Below, piece by piece: positions 34,236 to 45,873 of a stretch of 64,000 nucleotides of DNA; within the stretch, counting starts at the first letter, position 1; each line of letters opens with the position of its first letter. This DNA is from Papio anubis (taxonomy: Eukaryota; Chordata; Mammalia; Primates; Cercopithecidae). The notes beneath the pieces were generated by a model that searched no databases, was not told the DNA's origin, and saw nothing but the letters and a program-made list of their open reading frames with translations. The DNA is taken from positions 60,749,159-60,813,158 of the forward strand of contig NC_044986.1 of NCBI RefSeq assembly GCF_008728515.1, written 5' to 3'. Position numbers and translations under genes: made by a program.

Positions 34236-35606
34236 CCCAAGGCTTATCTTTGGAGGAAACAGAATAACATGTGTTTATGCATACTCAGAAGAAAACTCCT
34301 TGCTCAACTTGAAAGTTATTTGGTAATAAATGGTAAGACTAAATATTTCCATACACTGTACATATGTATATATATTTGTAATAATGTTTTTAAACATTGT
34401 TCAGGTAAAATAATGGTGACAGCTTTGTATTAAGGATACATTTTTTAAGTCTGAGAAATAAATTTCAATCAGTATTTTTAAAATGAATATTTCCTTTTAA
34501 AATAAACAGTGCTTTTACTGAAACTGACTAACTCTGTTTCCAAGCCAAGGCAATTTGAAACAGTCTGTTTTATAAGTGTCCTCAGTGGAAGAACCCAATT
34601 TCCTGACTATGTTGGTTTTCAATGAATAAAAAAAAAAAAAGTCTCAAAGAAAAGATGATATATTTCTGAAACAGAATAAAAGTAACAAAGAAAAGTTGAA
34701 TCAATTACTGTAGAAAATCTTAGCAAATTTTCAAAAGTAAATTCTTTTTAATTAAGTTTTCAATAGAAAATTTATCCCGTTCCTTTCAAGGGCATACACT
34801 TTTTTTCAAACCTGCTATGAATGTATATAGCTGGGATGATTCATTTTGTTAAGCTGAGGTAAACATAGTCACATTTTATAACTTTTCTCTCAAGATCTAA
34901 CCTGCCCATATTAATAAGGAGTCCATTCTTTCTCTTTTGTATTTATTCCAAATCTGAAATTCAGAAATGTTCAAGAATCAAGGAACTTTACTCAATCTAT
35001 CTATTTTATCAATCAATCAAATTGCAATTTTGATATGAATGATATTGATAAGTACTATAATCTTTTCAAGAGGGAGGGTAATACTCTTCCTAGTGAGTAT
35101 AGGTTGTAACTAAGTCTTTTGTATTGTAAAATACAATTTAACCAATGTGCTGATGAATATACAAATGTAATAAACAGAATGCATTTGGTGAACTTGTCTT
35201 TCTGAAAATTTCCCAGAGCAGAGAGCATTTAATTTCATTTATTTGTTCATTCAGTCATTTTTTTCATTTATTCATGTGTTCATTCCAAATAACAGGTATT
35301 ACATGTCTACTGATGACTGAGAACTCAGTTTTACAAGGCACTTGAAAATTAAAATGATTCTAAAATATATAACATAAAAATCTATCAACTTAACAAGATT
35401 TGTAAGAGTTCCAGTTATTAGTATGAGTAATATATTGGAAATATAAAATTATCTATACTAACAATGTATTCTTTTTCATCTTTCTTTTTACTTATCTATT
35501 TCTTTCCGTTTTATAGACCTTGATCTCTATTTTAATAAACATGTAACAAAAAGCATCTCACTTATGGCAGATCAAGATTTTTAAAAAAATTTTATAAATT
35601 CATTTG
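34236..35606. other. No assignable feature
   Basis: AT-rich. A short L2-like antisense piece may lie at about 35230-35330 (TTCATTTATTTGTTCATTCAGTCA...). Nothing else seen. Confidence 0.45.
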
Positions 35607-35669
35607 TTGTGATGGTTAATCTTATGTGTCAATTTGATGTGCCATGGGGTGTCTAGATTAAGCACTATT

Positions 35670-35899
35670 AATTAATTAATTTATTTTTTGAGATGTAGTC
35701 TTGCTCTGTTGCCCAGGCTGGAGTGCATTGGTGCCATCTCAGCTCACTGCAACCTCCACCACCCCGGTTCAAGCCATTCTCCTGCCTCAGCCTCTGGAGT
35801 AGATGGAGTAACAGGCACCTGCCACCACACCTGACTAATTTTTGTATTTTCAGTAGAAATGGGGTTTCACCATTGTTGGTCAGACTGATCCAGAATGCC
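35670..35899 (-). mobile_element. 5'-truncated Alu inside MLT2
   Basis: Minus-strand Alu with tail near 35670-35690. It stops within the left arm (TTGTTGGTCAGACTGATCC). Flanks TAAGCACTATT (35659-35669) and TAAGCATTATT (35900-35910) give an 11-bp duplication with one mismatch, so the truncation is original. Confidence 0.88.
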
Positions 35900-36130
35900 T
35901 AAGCATTATTTCTGGATATCTTTGTGAGAGTGTTTCTGAGTAAGATTAGCATTTGAATCAGTGAGCTGAACAAAGTAGACTGCCCTTCCCAAGGTGGGTG
36001 GACATCACCCAATCTGTTAAAGACCTAATAGAAAAAAAAAGAAGGGAGGAATTTACTTTTTTACTTCTGGCCTATCTGCTTGAGCTGGGACATTGGTTTT
36101 TTTTTTTTGCCCTTAGAATGTGATTTGCAC

Positions 36131-36154
36131 CATTGGCTCTCCTAAGAGCCAATG
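36131..36154. repeat. Perfect 10-bp-arm hairpin with CCAAT boxes
   Basis: CATTGGCTCT-CCTA-AGAGCCAATG, inside the MLT2 LTR. Each arm holds a CCAAT/ATTGG box. Confidence 0.9.
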
Positions 36155-36296
36155 CATACTCAAGAGTACGTTCTCAGGCCATTAGACTCAGACTGAAATT
36201 ATACCACCGGCTCTCTTGGGTCTTCAGCTTATGGAGGGCAGTTCATAGAACTTCTCAGCCTCCATAGTCACATAAGCCAATGCCTTATAATAAATC

Positions 36297-36315
36297 TCTC
36301 TCTCTCTCTCTCTGT
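36297..36315. repeat. (CT)n microsatellite in MLT2
   Basis: A CT-dinucleotide run after AATAAAT, followed by an AT/ACAT-rich stretch (36316-36375). It is at the position where the other MLT2 copies here carry TG/TA tracts. Confidence 0.9.
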
Positions 36316-36415
36316 ACATATATCTATTCATATATAATACATAATTTTATGTAGTTCTTAATATGTATTATATATCCTATTTGTTCTATTTCTCTGGAGA
36401 ATTCTGACTAATACA

Positions 36416-37295
36416 CTAAGTATATATTATTAAAAGAAATACTTTCTGGAATAACCAATGTCCAAAACAGCTAAGTGGAAATTCCCTAGTTAATGCAACT
36501 TGCAACTCAGTTGACATTTGGTAAAACTAAGAAGTAGTAAAAATGTTGTCTCCTATCACTGTCAGTAATGTGCAGTCCATAAGAATGACACTTAGCTCTA
36601 GGGCTTTAGAACTGACAGTCATTTCTTTGATAATAGAAATTTAAAAATGTACCAGTTCTACAAAAGTAAGTTTATTTAGATGAATATATATTTTTTCAAT
36701 GTAGATATTGGGACTTAATGAGGCATGAATTATAAAATCGAAAACAGTTTAAAATCTCTACTTACAATTCATTCAGCCTATTGAAATTAAGTATTCCTGC
36801 TGGGATAGTTATTAAGGTATTGTTTTTCAGCTCTGAACTCACCTTCTATTTGCTTTATGGTTCTGCACCTGGGATTCTGAAAACTATATTCTTCCTTTGC
36901 CAAAGCCTGTTAAAGTATTCCAATAGCGTGCACTGGAGAGAAAATAAGCAGCAGGAGGTATGAAAAAGAAGTGCTGCTTCCATTTTGTTTTTTATTATTA
37001 GAGCCATCTCAGTAAAGGACCTTCCTATAACAATAGCAATTCATTCTAGTGTTTATTTTTTCCCTCTGCTACTTCCAGATTCAGCCTTTGGAGGGTACCA
37101 GCAGCAGTCAGGCAGCGACCTCATCAGATACCTGAGGCCCAGGTCCAGGCCCTCACCTTCACACTTCTAGCTTCTGATAACACCCGATTCCTCCTTTACT
37201 GTCCCAGCCTTAGGAGATGGAGCTGCCTTGCACAGTTCCTATTCATGACTGAAACTTTGTATGCATAGATTTCACAGGTAAGAGAGATTGTGATA
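36416..37295. other. No assignable feature
   Basis: Unassigned DNA. Small frames at 36781-36963 and 36985-37170 show no domain. Confidence 0.45.
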
Positions 37296-37299
37296 ACAA

Positions 37300-38110
37300 T
37301 ACTTGTTATCATTTATCTTTTTGATAATAGCCATCTGAATAGGTGTGATATCTTGTTATGGTTTTGAATTGCATTTCCCTGATAATAGTTATGATAAGCA
37401 CTTACTGGCCATTTATATATCTTTGCAAAACTGTTTAGTTAGGTCCTTTGCCCACTTTGAAATTGGGTTATTTTGTTTTATTTTATTTTTATTTTACTCT
37501 TCAATTATTTGATTTCTTTATATATTTTGGATATTAATCAACATATGTTGGTTTACAGATATTTTCTTCCATTCCATAGGTTGTTTCTTCATCGTGTTGA
37601 TTGTTTTCTTTGTTGTGCAGAGGATGATTTTTGGTTCGACACTATTCAATTTCTGTAGTTTTGCTTTTGTTGCCTGTGTTTTTGGGGTCATATCCAAAAA
37701 TTATTTCCCAGAACAATGTCAAGGAGTTTTTCTCTTACTGTTTTCTTCTATTCATTTTATAGTTTCAAATCTTATGTTTAAGTCTATAATCCATTTTGAG
37801 TTGACTTTAGCATGTTGAGTGAAATAAGGGTGCAATTTCAGTCATTTGCATGTGGATATTCAGTTTTCCCAAAATCATTTATTAAAAAGAATATCCTTTC
37901 CCCATTGTGAATTCTTGGAACTTATGTCAAACATAAGATGACTGTAAATGTCTGAATTTATTTTTGGGCCTTCTATTCTGTTTTATTAATCTAGATGTTA
38001 ATTTTAAACCAGTACCTTACTCTTTTGATTACTGTAGCCGTGTAATATATATTGTGAAATCAGGAAATTTGGTGCCTCCAGCTTTGTCCTGCTTGCTCAA
38101 TATTACTTCA
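37300..38110 (-). mobile_element. Ancient L1M (L1MA-C type), ORF2 3' half, left part
   Basis: Reverse of L1 ORF2: CCTTTGCCCACTTTGAAATTGGG, TTTTGGATATTAATC, AAGTCTATAATCCATTTTGAGTTGACTTTAG, CCCAAAATCATTTATTAAAAAGAATATCCTTTCCCCATTG, GGTGCCTCCAGCTTTGTCC. The frame is broken. It continues past the AluYR. Confidence 0.88.
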
Positions 38111-38127
38111 GATGTTCATGTACTTTT
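38111..38127. repeat. AluYR target-site duplication (left)
   Basis: GATGTTCATGTACTTTT, exactly repeated at 38432-38448. Confidence 0.95.
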
Positions 38128-38431
38128 TTTTTTTTTTTTTTTTTTTTGAAACGGAGTCTTACTCTGTCGCCCAGGCTGGAGTGCAGTGGCTTGATCTCAG
38201 CTCACTGCAAGCTCCACCTCCCGGGTTTACGCCATTCTCCTGCCTCAGCCTCCGGAGCAGCTGGGACTACAGGCGCCCGCCACCTCGCCCGGCTAGTTTT
38301 TTGTATTTTTTTTAGTAGAGACGGGGTTTCACCATGTTAGCCAGGATGGTCTCGATCTCCTGACCTCGTGATCCACCCGTCTCGGCCTCCCAAAGTGCTG
38401 GGATTACAGGCTTGAGCCACCGCGCCCGGCC
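38128..38431 (-). mobile_element. Young AluY, monkey AluYR type
   Basis: Full-length Alu with little decay and a clean 17-bp target duplication. Read in sense it has GGCCGGGCGCGGTGGCTCAAGCCTG, a GGCGAGGTGGCGGGCGCC block and GGCGTAAACCCGGGAGG, variants that I associate with Old World monkey AluYR. A 20-base T tract marks the tail at the left. It inserted into the L1M after the split from apes, if the subfamily call holds. Confidence 0.93.
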
Positions 38432-38448
38432 GATGTTCATGTACTTTT

Positions 38449-38775
38449 GTGGTTCCATATAAATTTTAGGGTCTTTGTTTTTTATTCCTCTGAAAAATAC
38501 CTTTGGGATTTCTGTGGGGATTTCATTGAATCTTTAAATTGCTTTGTGTAGTATGGACAGTTTAGCGATATTAACTATTCTAATCCATAAACACAGGATA
38601 TCTTTCCATTTGTGTCTTTTCAATTTCTTTCACCAGTGTTTTAGAGTTTGCAATGTACAGATATTTTTTCTTCTTAGTTGAATTTACTCCTAATTACTGT
38701 ATTTTTATGCTATTCCAAAAGGGATTGTTTTCTTGATTTATTTTTCAGACAGTTTGCTGTAAGTGTAACTAAATA
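38449..38775 (-). mobile_element. Ancient L1M, right part
   Basis: Resumes the interrupted L1M after the duplicated GATGTTCATGTACTTTT: GTGGTTCCATATAAATTTTAGG, TTTGGGATTTCTGTGGGGATTTCATTGAATC, ACACAGGATATCTTTCCATTTGTGTC. Ends near TTTGCTGTAAGTG. Confidence 0.85.
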
Positions 38776-39063
38776 CTGTAAATTAGGTTCATTATGCAAT
38801 AATTACCAAGTTTTCTGAGTCTGGTAAGGCAGAATGTCCACAGGCAACAAGTTACATGAAGATTTGACTTAGTCTGGATGTCTGGGGCAGCTAGGAGAAG
38901 AGCAGCTTCCTGCAGCCATCTCTGCTATGCAAGACTTGAAGATGGTGCAAAATTTATGCACTTTCTATAATAATGTCATTATAATGTAACCCCTTTATAG
39001 TGGAGATTTATATCAAATATAAATTAAAGTGTTAGAATTAAAATACATGACTTTAAGAATTTT

Positions 39064-39356
39064 TTTTTTTTCTTTTGAGACAGTGTCTCACTTCCTGGCC
39101 CAGGCTGGAGTGCAGTGGCATGATCTCCACTCACTACAACAGCTACCTCCAGAGTTCAAATGACTCTCCTGTCTCAGCCTCTCGAGTAGCTAGACTACAG
39201 GTGGGTGCCAGCATGCCCCGCTAGTTTTTTTATTTTTAGTAGAGATGGGGTTTCGCCATGTTGTCCAGGCTGGTCTCTAACTCCTGGGCTTAAGTGATCC
39301 ACCCGCCTCGGCCTCCCAAAGTGCTGGGATTACAGGAGTGAGCTACTGTACCTGGC
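39064..39356 (-). mobile_element. Alu (J/S)
   Basis: Minus-strand Alu from TTTTTTTTCTTTTGAGACAG to TACCTGGC. Flanks TGACTTTAAGAATTTT (39048-39063) and TGACTTTAAGA-TTTT (39357 on) show a duplication with a one-base indel. Confidence 0.9.
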
Positions 39357-39379
39357 TGACTTTAAGATTTTAAAGATTC

Positions 39380-39925
39380 TAGGAAGACATTTTATCCTTA
39401 ATTTTCTCCATACATAACTACACTGATCAGGAAATCATGATTATCAAGTACTTCTATTAAGATTTTGCAAATAGCTTTAAGGGTTCTGATTATACAGGAA
39501 AATCAAAATCATATTATGAACTGTGTTTTACCTAAGCGGTCAGCATTCAAAACAAATATTAGAACTTCTATTGGGCTAAGGTTTGTACTTTATCCTACTG
39601 CTATCTTGTTATACTTATTTGAAAAATAGATCAACACAGACATTTAAAGAGAAATCTATTTTCTAGAGAATATTTCCATTCACTCTGAAATAGCAGCTCA
39701 GCATTTATATCTGACAGTTCTATTTATCAATGTACTGTGGTGTTTGGTAAAAATGATAGGTATGCAGAATGCTTTTCTATCTCATAAGCGGCAATTGTGA
39801 GGTATCTGTATGTAGGTTATTCAATCTTACTACCATGTATTCTTTCTGAGAATACAATGAAATGAAAGAATATGTAATTTTCAAGTAGTGTAATAAGGCT
39901 AAAGGTTACTGGATTAATAGAAAAT
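39380..39925. other. No assignable feature
   Basis: AT-rich DNA. Confidence 0.5.
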
Positions 39926-39929
39926 TGTT

Positions 39930-40146
39930 CATTGCCATCTCCTTGCAAAGAACTTCCTGACCACATTGGTCAGCCTGTTAAATCCTTTCATAGCTTGTTT
40001 AATTTCTTTTTGCACAGTATTAGATACATGCTTTATTAATTATTTATTGTTTCTTCCATCTTACCAGGATACAAGCTTTATGAAGTCAGGGACTTTATTT
40101 TGTTCATCATTGTATCCTGGCACAGTGCCTAACACATTTTAAAGAC
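39930..40146 (+). repeat. L2 3' end
   Basis: CTTCCATCTTACCAGGATACAAGCTTTATGAAGTCAGGGACTTTATTTTGTTCATCATTGTATCCTGGCACAGTGCC is the L2 3' block in sense. It is cut by the L1MA fragment next to it. Confidence 0.7.
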
Positions 40147-40156
40147 TCAAAAACAA

Positions 40157-40408
40157 AGTTTTTAAATTTTCATAGATTGAGGGGTACAAGTGCAGTTGTG
40201 TTACGTAGATGTATTGTGTAGTGATGTAGTCTAGGCTTTTATTGTATCTATTACCCAAACAGAGTACCTTGTACCCAATACGTAGTATTTCATCCCTCCC
40301 TCCCTCCCCCCTGCCCAACTTTTGGAGTCCCCTGTGTCTATTATTTCAATCTGTATATCTGTACGTACCTATTGGTTAGCTCCCACTTATAAGTGGAAGT
40401 ATGTGGCT
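40157..40408 (-). mobile_element. 5'-truncated L1MA-type 3' UTR fragment
   Basis: Reverse L1 3' UTR: GGGGTACAAGTGCAGTTGTGTTACGTAGATG, AGAGTACCTTGTACCCAATACGTAGTATTTCATCCC, TAGCTCCCACTTATAAGTGGAAG. Flanked by TCAAAAACAA at 40147-40156 and 40409-40418, a 10-bp exact duplication. The L1 copy is therefore only about 250 bp long. Confidence 0.82.
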
Positions 40409-40418
40409 TCAAAAACAA

Positions 40419-40735
40419 TTTTATTTTTAGATTAATGGAGAAAATTTGTGATTCCATTTTATCTCCAGGATTGGCTTATTAGTTATACTTTCTTGGGTTT
40501 ACAACATACATCATTAACTTATCTCAGTCTAACTTTAAATATTACATTAGTTGACTTATTGTAGAAGGAGAAACTTCCATCTTCTCTATTATATTCTTTA
40601 CATTATTATTGTCATGTATTTTAGCTTTATATGTTAAAAAAACTCGTAACACATTATATTTGCTTTAAACAGTTAATTATATTTTAGATTAGTATAGACA
40701 AGAAAAATGTGTTTTATATTACTGTCATTTTTATT
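40419..40735. other. No assignable feature
   Basis: AT-rich DNA. Confidence 0.45.
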
Positions 40736-41450
40736 ATTTCTGATGCTTTTTATTTCTTTGTGTCATCCAAAGTTCTATCCAGTATGATATTTCTTCTGTC
40801 TGAAAAATTTCTTTTACCATTTATTGTATTTCAGATCTACAGGCAATAATATTTCTAAGTTTTTGCTTTTCATTTTTCAAAGACACTTTGCTAGTTATAG
40901 AATTTTGGTTGAAAGTTCTTTTCCTTCCAATACTTTAAAAACATTGATAGTTTTTATTGTGGCTTGCATATTTTCTGAAAAGAAATCTTAATGTAATTTT
41001 TGTCTTTCTTGGTTTCTCTGTATGTATCTTTTTACTGTAGCTGCCTTAGGGAGTCCTCCTTTTCTTTTATTTTTAGTGGTTTAGTTATGCTATATCCAGG
41101 TTTTTGTTTTTCTTTTTGCTATTTTTCCTTTTTGGGGTTTCTTGAGCTTCTTTTTAAATTTTGATGAACTCTCAACCATTACCTCTTCAAGTATGTTATT
41201 GTTGCAGTTCTTTCATCTCCTCTGGGACTCCAGTGAAACATACCTTAAATTGTTTGATATTGTCCCTCAGCTCTTGAATGTTATTATACTTCTTTTCTTT
41301 ACTTTTTCTCTTTGTGTTTCAGTTTAAGGAATTTCAATGGACTTATCTTCAAGTTCACCAATTCTTTTCTCAGCTGAGTCTACTCTACTAATATAGCCAT
41401 TGAGATCATTCTTCATTGCTGATATGATATATATATTTTCAACTTAGCAT
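40736..41450 (-). mobile_element. Ancient L1M ORF1/5' region
   Basis: Reverse L1M sequence: TTTTGGTTGAAAGTTCTTTTCCTTCC, GATAGTTTTTATTGTGGCTTGCATATTTTCTG, GGGGTTTCTTGAGCTTC, CAAGTTCACCAATTCTTTTCTCAGCTGAGTCTACTCTACTAATATAGCC, TCATTCTTCATTGCTGATATGAT. These are ORF1 and flanking blocks in antisense. Decayed. Confidence 0.65.
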
Positions 41451-43320
41451 GGACTGAGATCACTCAATCACCTGTATTTACATGGCTGCTGTACTGAAAA
41501 GTCTAATAAAGCTTTACTGATACGTTTGGCAGCTCATTTCATTTCCATTTGGTCTCCCTTTGTACCTGGTCTCTCCTAATTCAGTAATAAAGCACAATTT
41601 TCTTTACAGCCTGATGATTGGGATCCCCATAGAGAAAGTAGAACCTGCCAGGTCTCTTACAGGATAGGCCTGGAAGCAGCAGTGCATCACTTCTGCAGTA
41701 GTTTATTAATAAAGTTAAGTGACAAGGCCAGCCTAGAAAATAAAAGTGACTCTTGTGGCAAAAATAAAATGGGCTCACTCCCTTGGTGAGAAGGTCTTTG
41801 GAAGAATGTCCATCATTACTCCCGAATTTGCTTCCAGCAACATTCTGGAGTCATCGTATTTGAAGAAGTGGTCAACAGAGTAATCAGTGAGCTTCAACTA
41901 TGGTAGAAAAATGACACTATCATATTCTGTAATTTTGTTTAGAATATAATTAGACCGACCCATTTAGCAGTCTGAGAGTTCTCAGCAGCCTATTTGTAAG
42001 TAATTTATAACTTGCCCACCAACTAACTCAATTTTTATTAGGACTGATTTAACGCCCTTATGGTGTTCTATAGGCTTTTAAGTCTATTTCAGAGCTTGCA
42101 AGTTTAATGCTTTAATTTGATATATTATCCCCTTAAATTCTGTATGTACTATGCACATTTTGATCCTCACAACATATCTAAAAGTATGAGGAGAAACAAT
42201 ACTCTAAAAGGTGACTCATGCAAGGAATCTGTGCCTATCTACATTTGTGTCAGAGTTGATCATAATCAAAATGTATATTGTTTTGCTTTTTTTCCCGACT
42301 GTGTTCAAAACAGACATTAACCATTTGCTTTCAGATGAATGGAGACCACTGTGATAATGTTGCTAGGTGATGTTGCAGATGTTTCAGGAGGAGTTCTTAA
42401 AACTAGATATTCACTTATGATGATAGAACATGCAATTTTACATGTGGTGGGATTAGAAAATTAAACTATATGTGGATCCATAAGCAAGATTTTCAATGCA
42501 AAAAAACTAAGTGTTATTTCTCTCATGCAACAATTATTTCCTAAATATATTTAGCATCTTTTAGTGATTGCTTAGGCTATGACTCAATAAATCTCCAGAT
42601 TATATTGATAATAATCTTCAAGTTATTGTGTTTTATTTCATTTTATTAGTTTTTATAAGGCTTGCATTACCTAAATGTCATCAAATTGGTTCAAATTGCA
42701 CCTTCAATGAAAAAGATAACTAGGTACATTGGTGTGCTAGCTGGTAGGTTCTCACATTTTAAAAGGATATAAAGTTATGCCTATCTAAAAGTTAAGTACA
42801 TGACCCATCAGATATTCCCTTTGATTATGATATTTTTTTCGTTTTGTTAAGAGTCTGTTTTGATATTTAACAATGTCTTGCACATAATGTGCTCAGTACA
42901 TGTCAATCAAGTGGTTGTTTAAGAAACAAAATACTATATTTTGGTACAGTTACACATTTTGAAATAAACCGTTAATGTCTCTGGCAACAGGATTACATAA
43001 ATCCATTGGATAGTAACTATCTCATGTAAGAGATTTTTTTTTCCTTATATTTACTTTCAGTGCAACCTTATGATCATTGTTAGAATGCTTGAATTTTTTT
43101 CATAGCTGTGTAATCAAAAACCTCTTTTGCTGACTCTTTTATCACTTGACACAGGTTAGAAAGGTGAGGGAGGGGAAGAATGGTGAGGGAAAGAATGTTA
43201 GAAATTATTGAGAAATTATCTTCTAAGGTAAGTCTAAGATTCTACAATTCTAAAAACTTTAAAACAAAATGACTATTAATTGGTGCTACAGATGAGACTT
43301 ATCAGTATCAGCTTATATTT
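41451..43320. other. No assignable feature
   Basis: Mixed AT-rich DNA. 41500-41890 has a slightly higher GC content and two AATAAAG-like motifs and could be an old LTR, but I cannot name it. No convincing reading frame. Confidence 0.4.
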
Positions 43321-43445
43321 TATTTTGGTTTCCATTTTAACATAATATATTTTATTTTAATATAATTTAAGTAAAATAATGCTATTTTATATAATAATAA
43401 TAAACTATATAAATTTATGCTTTTAATGTTATAATACTGAATTTT
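43321..43445. repeat. AT-rich low-complexity tract
   Basis: Almost pure A/T over about 110 bp with ATAATAATAATAAA runs. Confidence 0.7.
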
Positions 43446-45275
43446 TTGAAGGTTTGACATTGGGTTTATACTCAAGAATAATGTATATACCACCGTATGT
43501 TACTTTTAAAATTGAAGCATAATTGTAATTGACATGGAAAAGAGATGATAATTTCACTTTCTAGCTAACATCAAGTTGATTGCACGTGGGTATTTTCCAA
43601 AACAGCATTTCTCACTCTAAAATTGCAGGAGGCGAGAAAGTGAGGCTTATCGTATTTCATCTAGAAATGCTGAAAAAAGAAAACTGGTTGATCTGTGAAA
43701 ACATCTTTGTCATCAGATAGTTTTGTTGAAATGCCATTTCAGAGTTTAGATTTTTGATCCTTTCTCCTGCCTTTAGCCACATATATATGCAAATGAAAGG
43801 AACATAAAACCATTTATCTTACTGTTTTCCAATGTCAAAATGCAAACTGTTACTTTGAGTCCATCCACGTTTCTTTTTCAGCTGCCTTAATCTTTCATGA
43901 AATTTAAATGGAAAAGCTTCATCTTGAACAATATAGTGTGAGTTTGCATTACTCAAAATTAATTTATATTTCAAAAATTTCTATACATAAACTAGTGCTT
44001 GAATTTGTCATCGAAAGTTTCATTTTCAAAATTAAATAGTGGACTTGATGTAAACAATCTAATGGGGTTGGAAATAAATTTACCTGCAGGAGTGTGCAGT
44101 TAAAAGGACTCCTATTATTCTATCTCATTTCTGAAAATAACAGTTTGCTATGTAGGTCAAGTGGCATTGAATTTATAAACAGCATTGAAGAAAATGCAGA
44201 GAGGCCAGGACATTGCTATGGATAAAAATCAGCCACCCTAACCAGGGACCACAAAGGGTTTCACCATAACAGTAACAAATCAGTACATCGCTGCTTCTGA
44301 CTTGGCAGTTCCCATAATTGCCCTCTCAAGGCATATCTCCAGTATGATCTGCAAGTTGGTCCTCTGGGAATCAATATGGTATCCACAATTTGTCTACTTT
44401 CTTGGCCTGGGAAGCTACCTATATCCACAGCTATACAGTCCAAAAATCGCTGCCAGTGCTGGTTGCTGGAGGCCACTGATTTCTGGCTTATGGTTACTGA
44501 TGCCTGTTGCTGGGTGTGCTAATATACAGGCCAAGCATGCTGGGGTGCCCTCAACTGCTTAAAACAACAATAATGTCCAATGTTGAGAGATTTTTGTGTC
44601 TTGTTGCTGAAGCTACTGGTGCTTAATACTGCTGTCACCTTGACTTTTCAAATTTCCAATTTATTAATTCAGACATAGTTTTTGAATCATATCTCTGTTG
44701 CCTGAGGATTCAGGCATGAGTCCATGAAGCTTGTATCAGAGGACAGACTAAACGAATGGCACTACTAGTGTTCAACATCTTCCCTCTCTTTGGACACAAG
44801 CCAGTTTTATTTTGCACCAACTTTCTCCTTTTGACTCTCTTTTCTCATGGGGTGAGATTTTTTTTATAGTGGTCTCCTTGACAACTTATGAAAACTGAAC
44901 ATTGAAAAACGCAATCTTGGGTCACCTGAAATTAGTAAGACATACCTGAGCTGTAGTGAGAAAATTAGGCACTAATTTTAATAATATCATACCAATAAAG
45001 ATTAAATAAATGCAATATTTTAAATACAGTTTTACTTTTTTCCCTATTTTATGTTAGTGAGAATATTGGCTGAAGGAGAGGAAGACAGTATTTTACTGTA
45101 CCAATTGTATTAATCTTTTCTTGGCTTCCAATTATTTTATACTGTAAAAAAGTAAAAAGCTTTAGGAGAAGGCTTTCTCCGGAGACATGAATAGACATTG
45201 TTGCTGACGCATATCTATTCTGACTTACTTGTATTAGTATATATAATAGTAGTATATTTGCTAAGAAATGAAAAA
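43446..45275. other. No assignable feature
   Basis: Unassigned. 44200-44560 is richer in GC, with an 86-aa plus frame and a 71-aa minus frame overlapping each other; neither shows a domain, and an old LTR is an alternative. Confidence 0.4.
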
Positions 45276-45280
45276 AGGCA

Positions 45281-45873
45281 TGTATATTAGCCAGAATTCT
45301 CCAGAGAAACAGAACCAATAGGAGAATAAATCTCTCTATATAAATAGATACATGCATGTATATATGTGTGTATATGTATGCATATGTGTGTACACATATA
45401 TGTACACATATGTACATGTATACACACGTGCATACACACATGTATTACATTTATTTATTATAAGGAATTGGCTCCTATGATTATGGAATCTGAGAAGTTC
45501 CAAGAAAGGTAGTGGCAAGCTGAAGACCTAGGAGAGTGCGTGGTGTAGCTCTAGTTCAAGGCCGGAGGTCTGAGAACAAGGAGAGTCAATGGTCTAAGTT
45601 CTAGTCTAAGTTTATGAGAAGACCCGTGTTCCAGTTCAACAGCCAGGCAGGTGAATGAAGTTCCATCTTATTCAGCCTTTTCATTCTACTCAGATCTTCA
45701 ATTGATTAGGTGAAACCCCACATTAGGGAGGGCCATTTGCTTTACTCAAGTCTATCAATTCAAATGTTAATCTCATCTAGAAATATCGTCAAAGACATAC
45801 TCAGAATCCTGTTTGACCAAATATCTGGGCACCCTATGCCCAGTCAAATTGGCACAAAAAATTAACTCCCACA
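45281..45873 (+). mobile_element. MLT2B-type ERVL LTR
   Basis: Begins TGTATATTAGCCAGAATTCTCCAGAGAAACAGAACCAATAGG and ends ATCTGGGCACCCTATGCCCAGTCAAATTGGCACAAAAAATTAACTCCCACA, with TTATTATAAGGAATTGGCTCCTATGATTATGGAATCTGAGAAGTTCC between. No exact duplication (AGGCA left, AGCAG right). It carries a long alternating tract where the family has a short TATA/GAGA stretch. The 130-aa frame at 45049-45441 is an artefact of that tract. Confidence 0.88.
45349..45445. repeat. 97-bp perfect alternating pyrimidine-purine tract
   Basis: From TACATGCATG to CACACATGTAT every base alternates pyrimidine and purine, mixing TG, TA, CA and CG steps. It includes palindromes such as ATATGTGTGTACACATAT. A candidate Z-DNA or cruciform former. 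Confidence 0.95.

Larger units (their letters stand above)
35608..36415 (-). mobile_element. MLT2B-type ERVL LTR, split by an Alu
   Basis: Left end TGTGATGGTTAATCTTATGTGTCAATTTG and right end TCTCTGGAGAATTCTGACTAATACA are the reverse of MLT2 termini. Internal blocks match, for example GAGAGTGTTTCTGAGTAAGATTAGCATTTGAATC, GAGCTGGGACATTGG, CTTCTCAGCCTCCATAGTCACATAAGCCAATGCCTTATAATAAATCTCTC. An Alu occupies 35670-35899. The flanking pentamers do not match, so no duplication is claimed. Confidence 0.85.

Noticed and set aside
45049..45441. 130-aa minus-strand frame beginning with Cys/Val/Tyr repeats
   Set aside because: Its first third is a translation of the alternating TG/TA/CA tract, and the rest is in an LTR flank.
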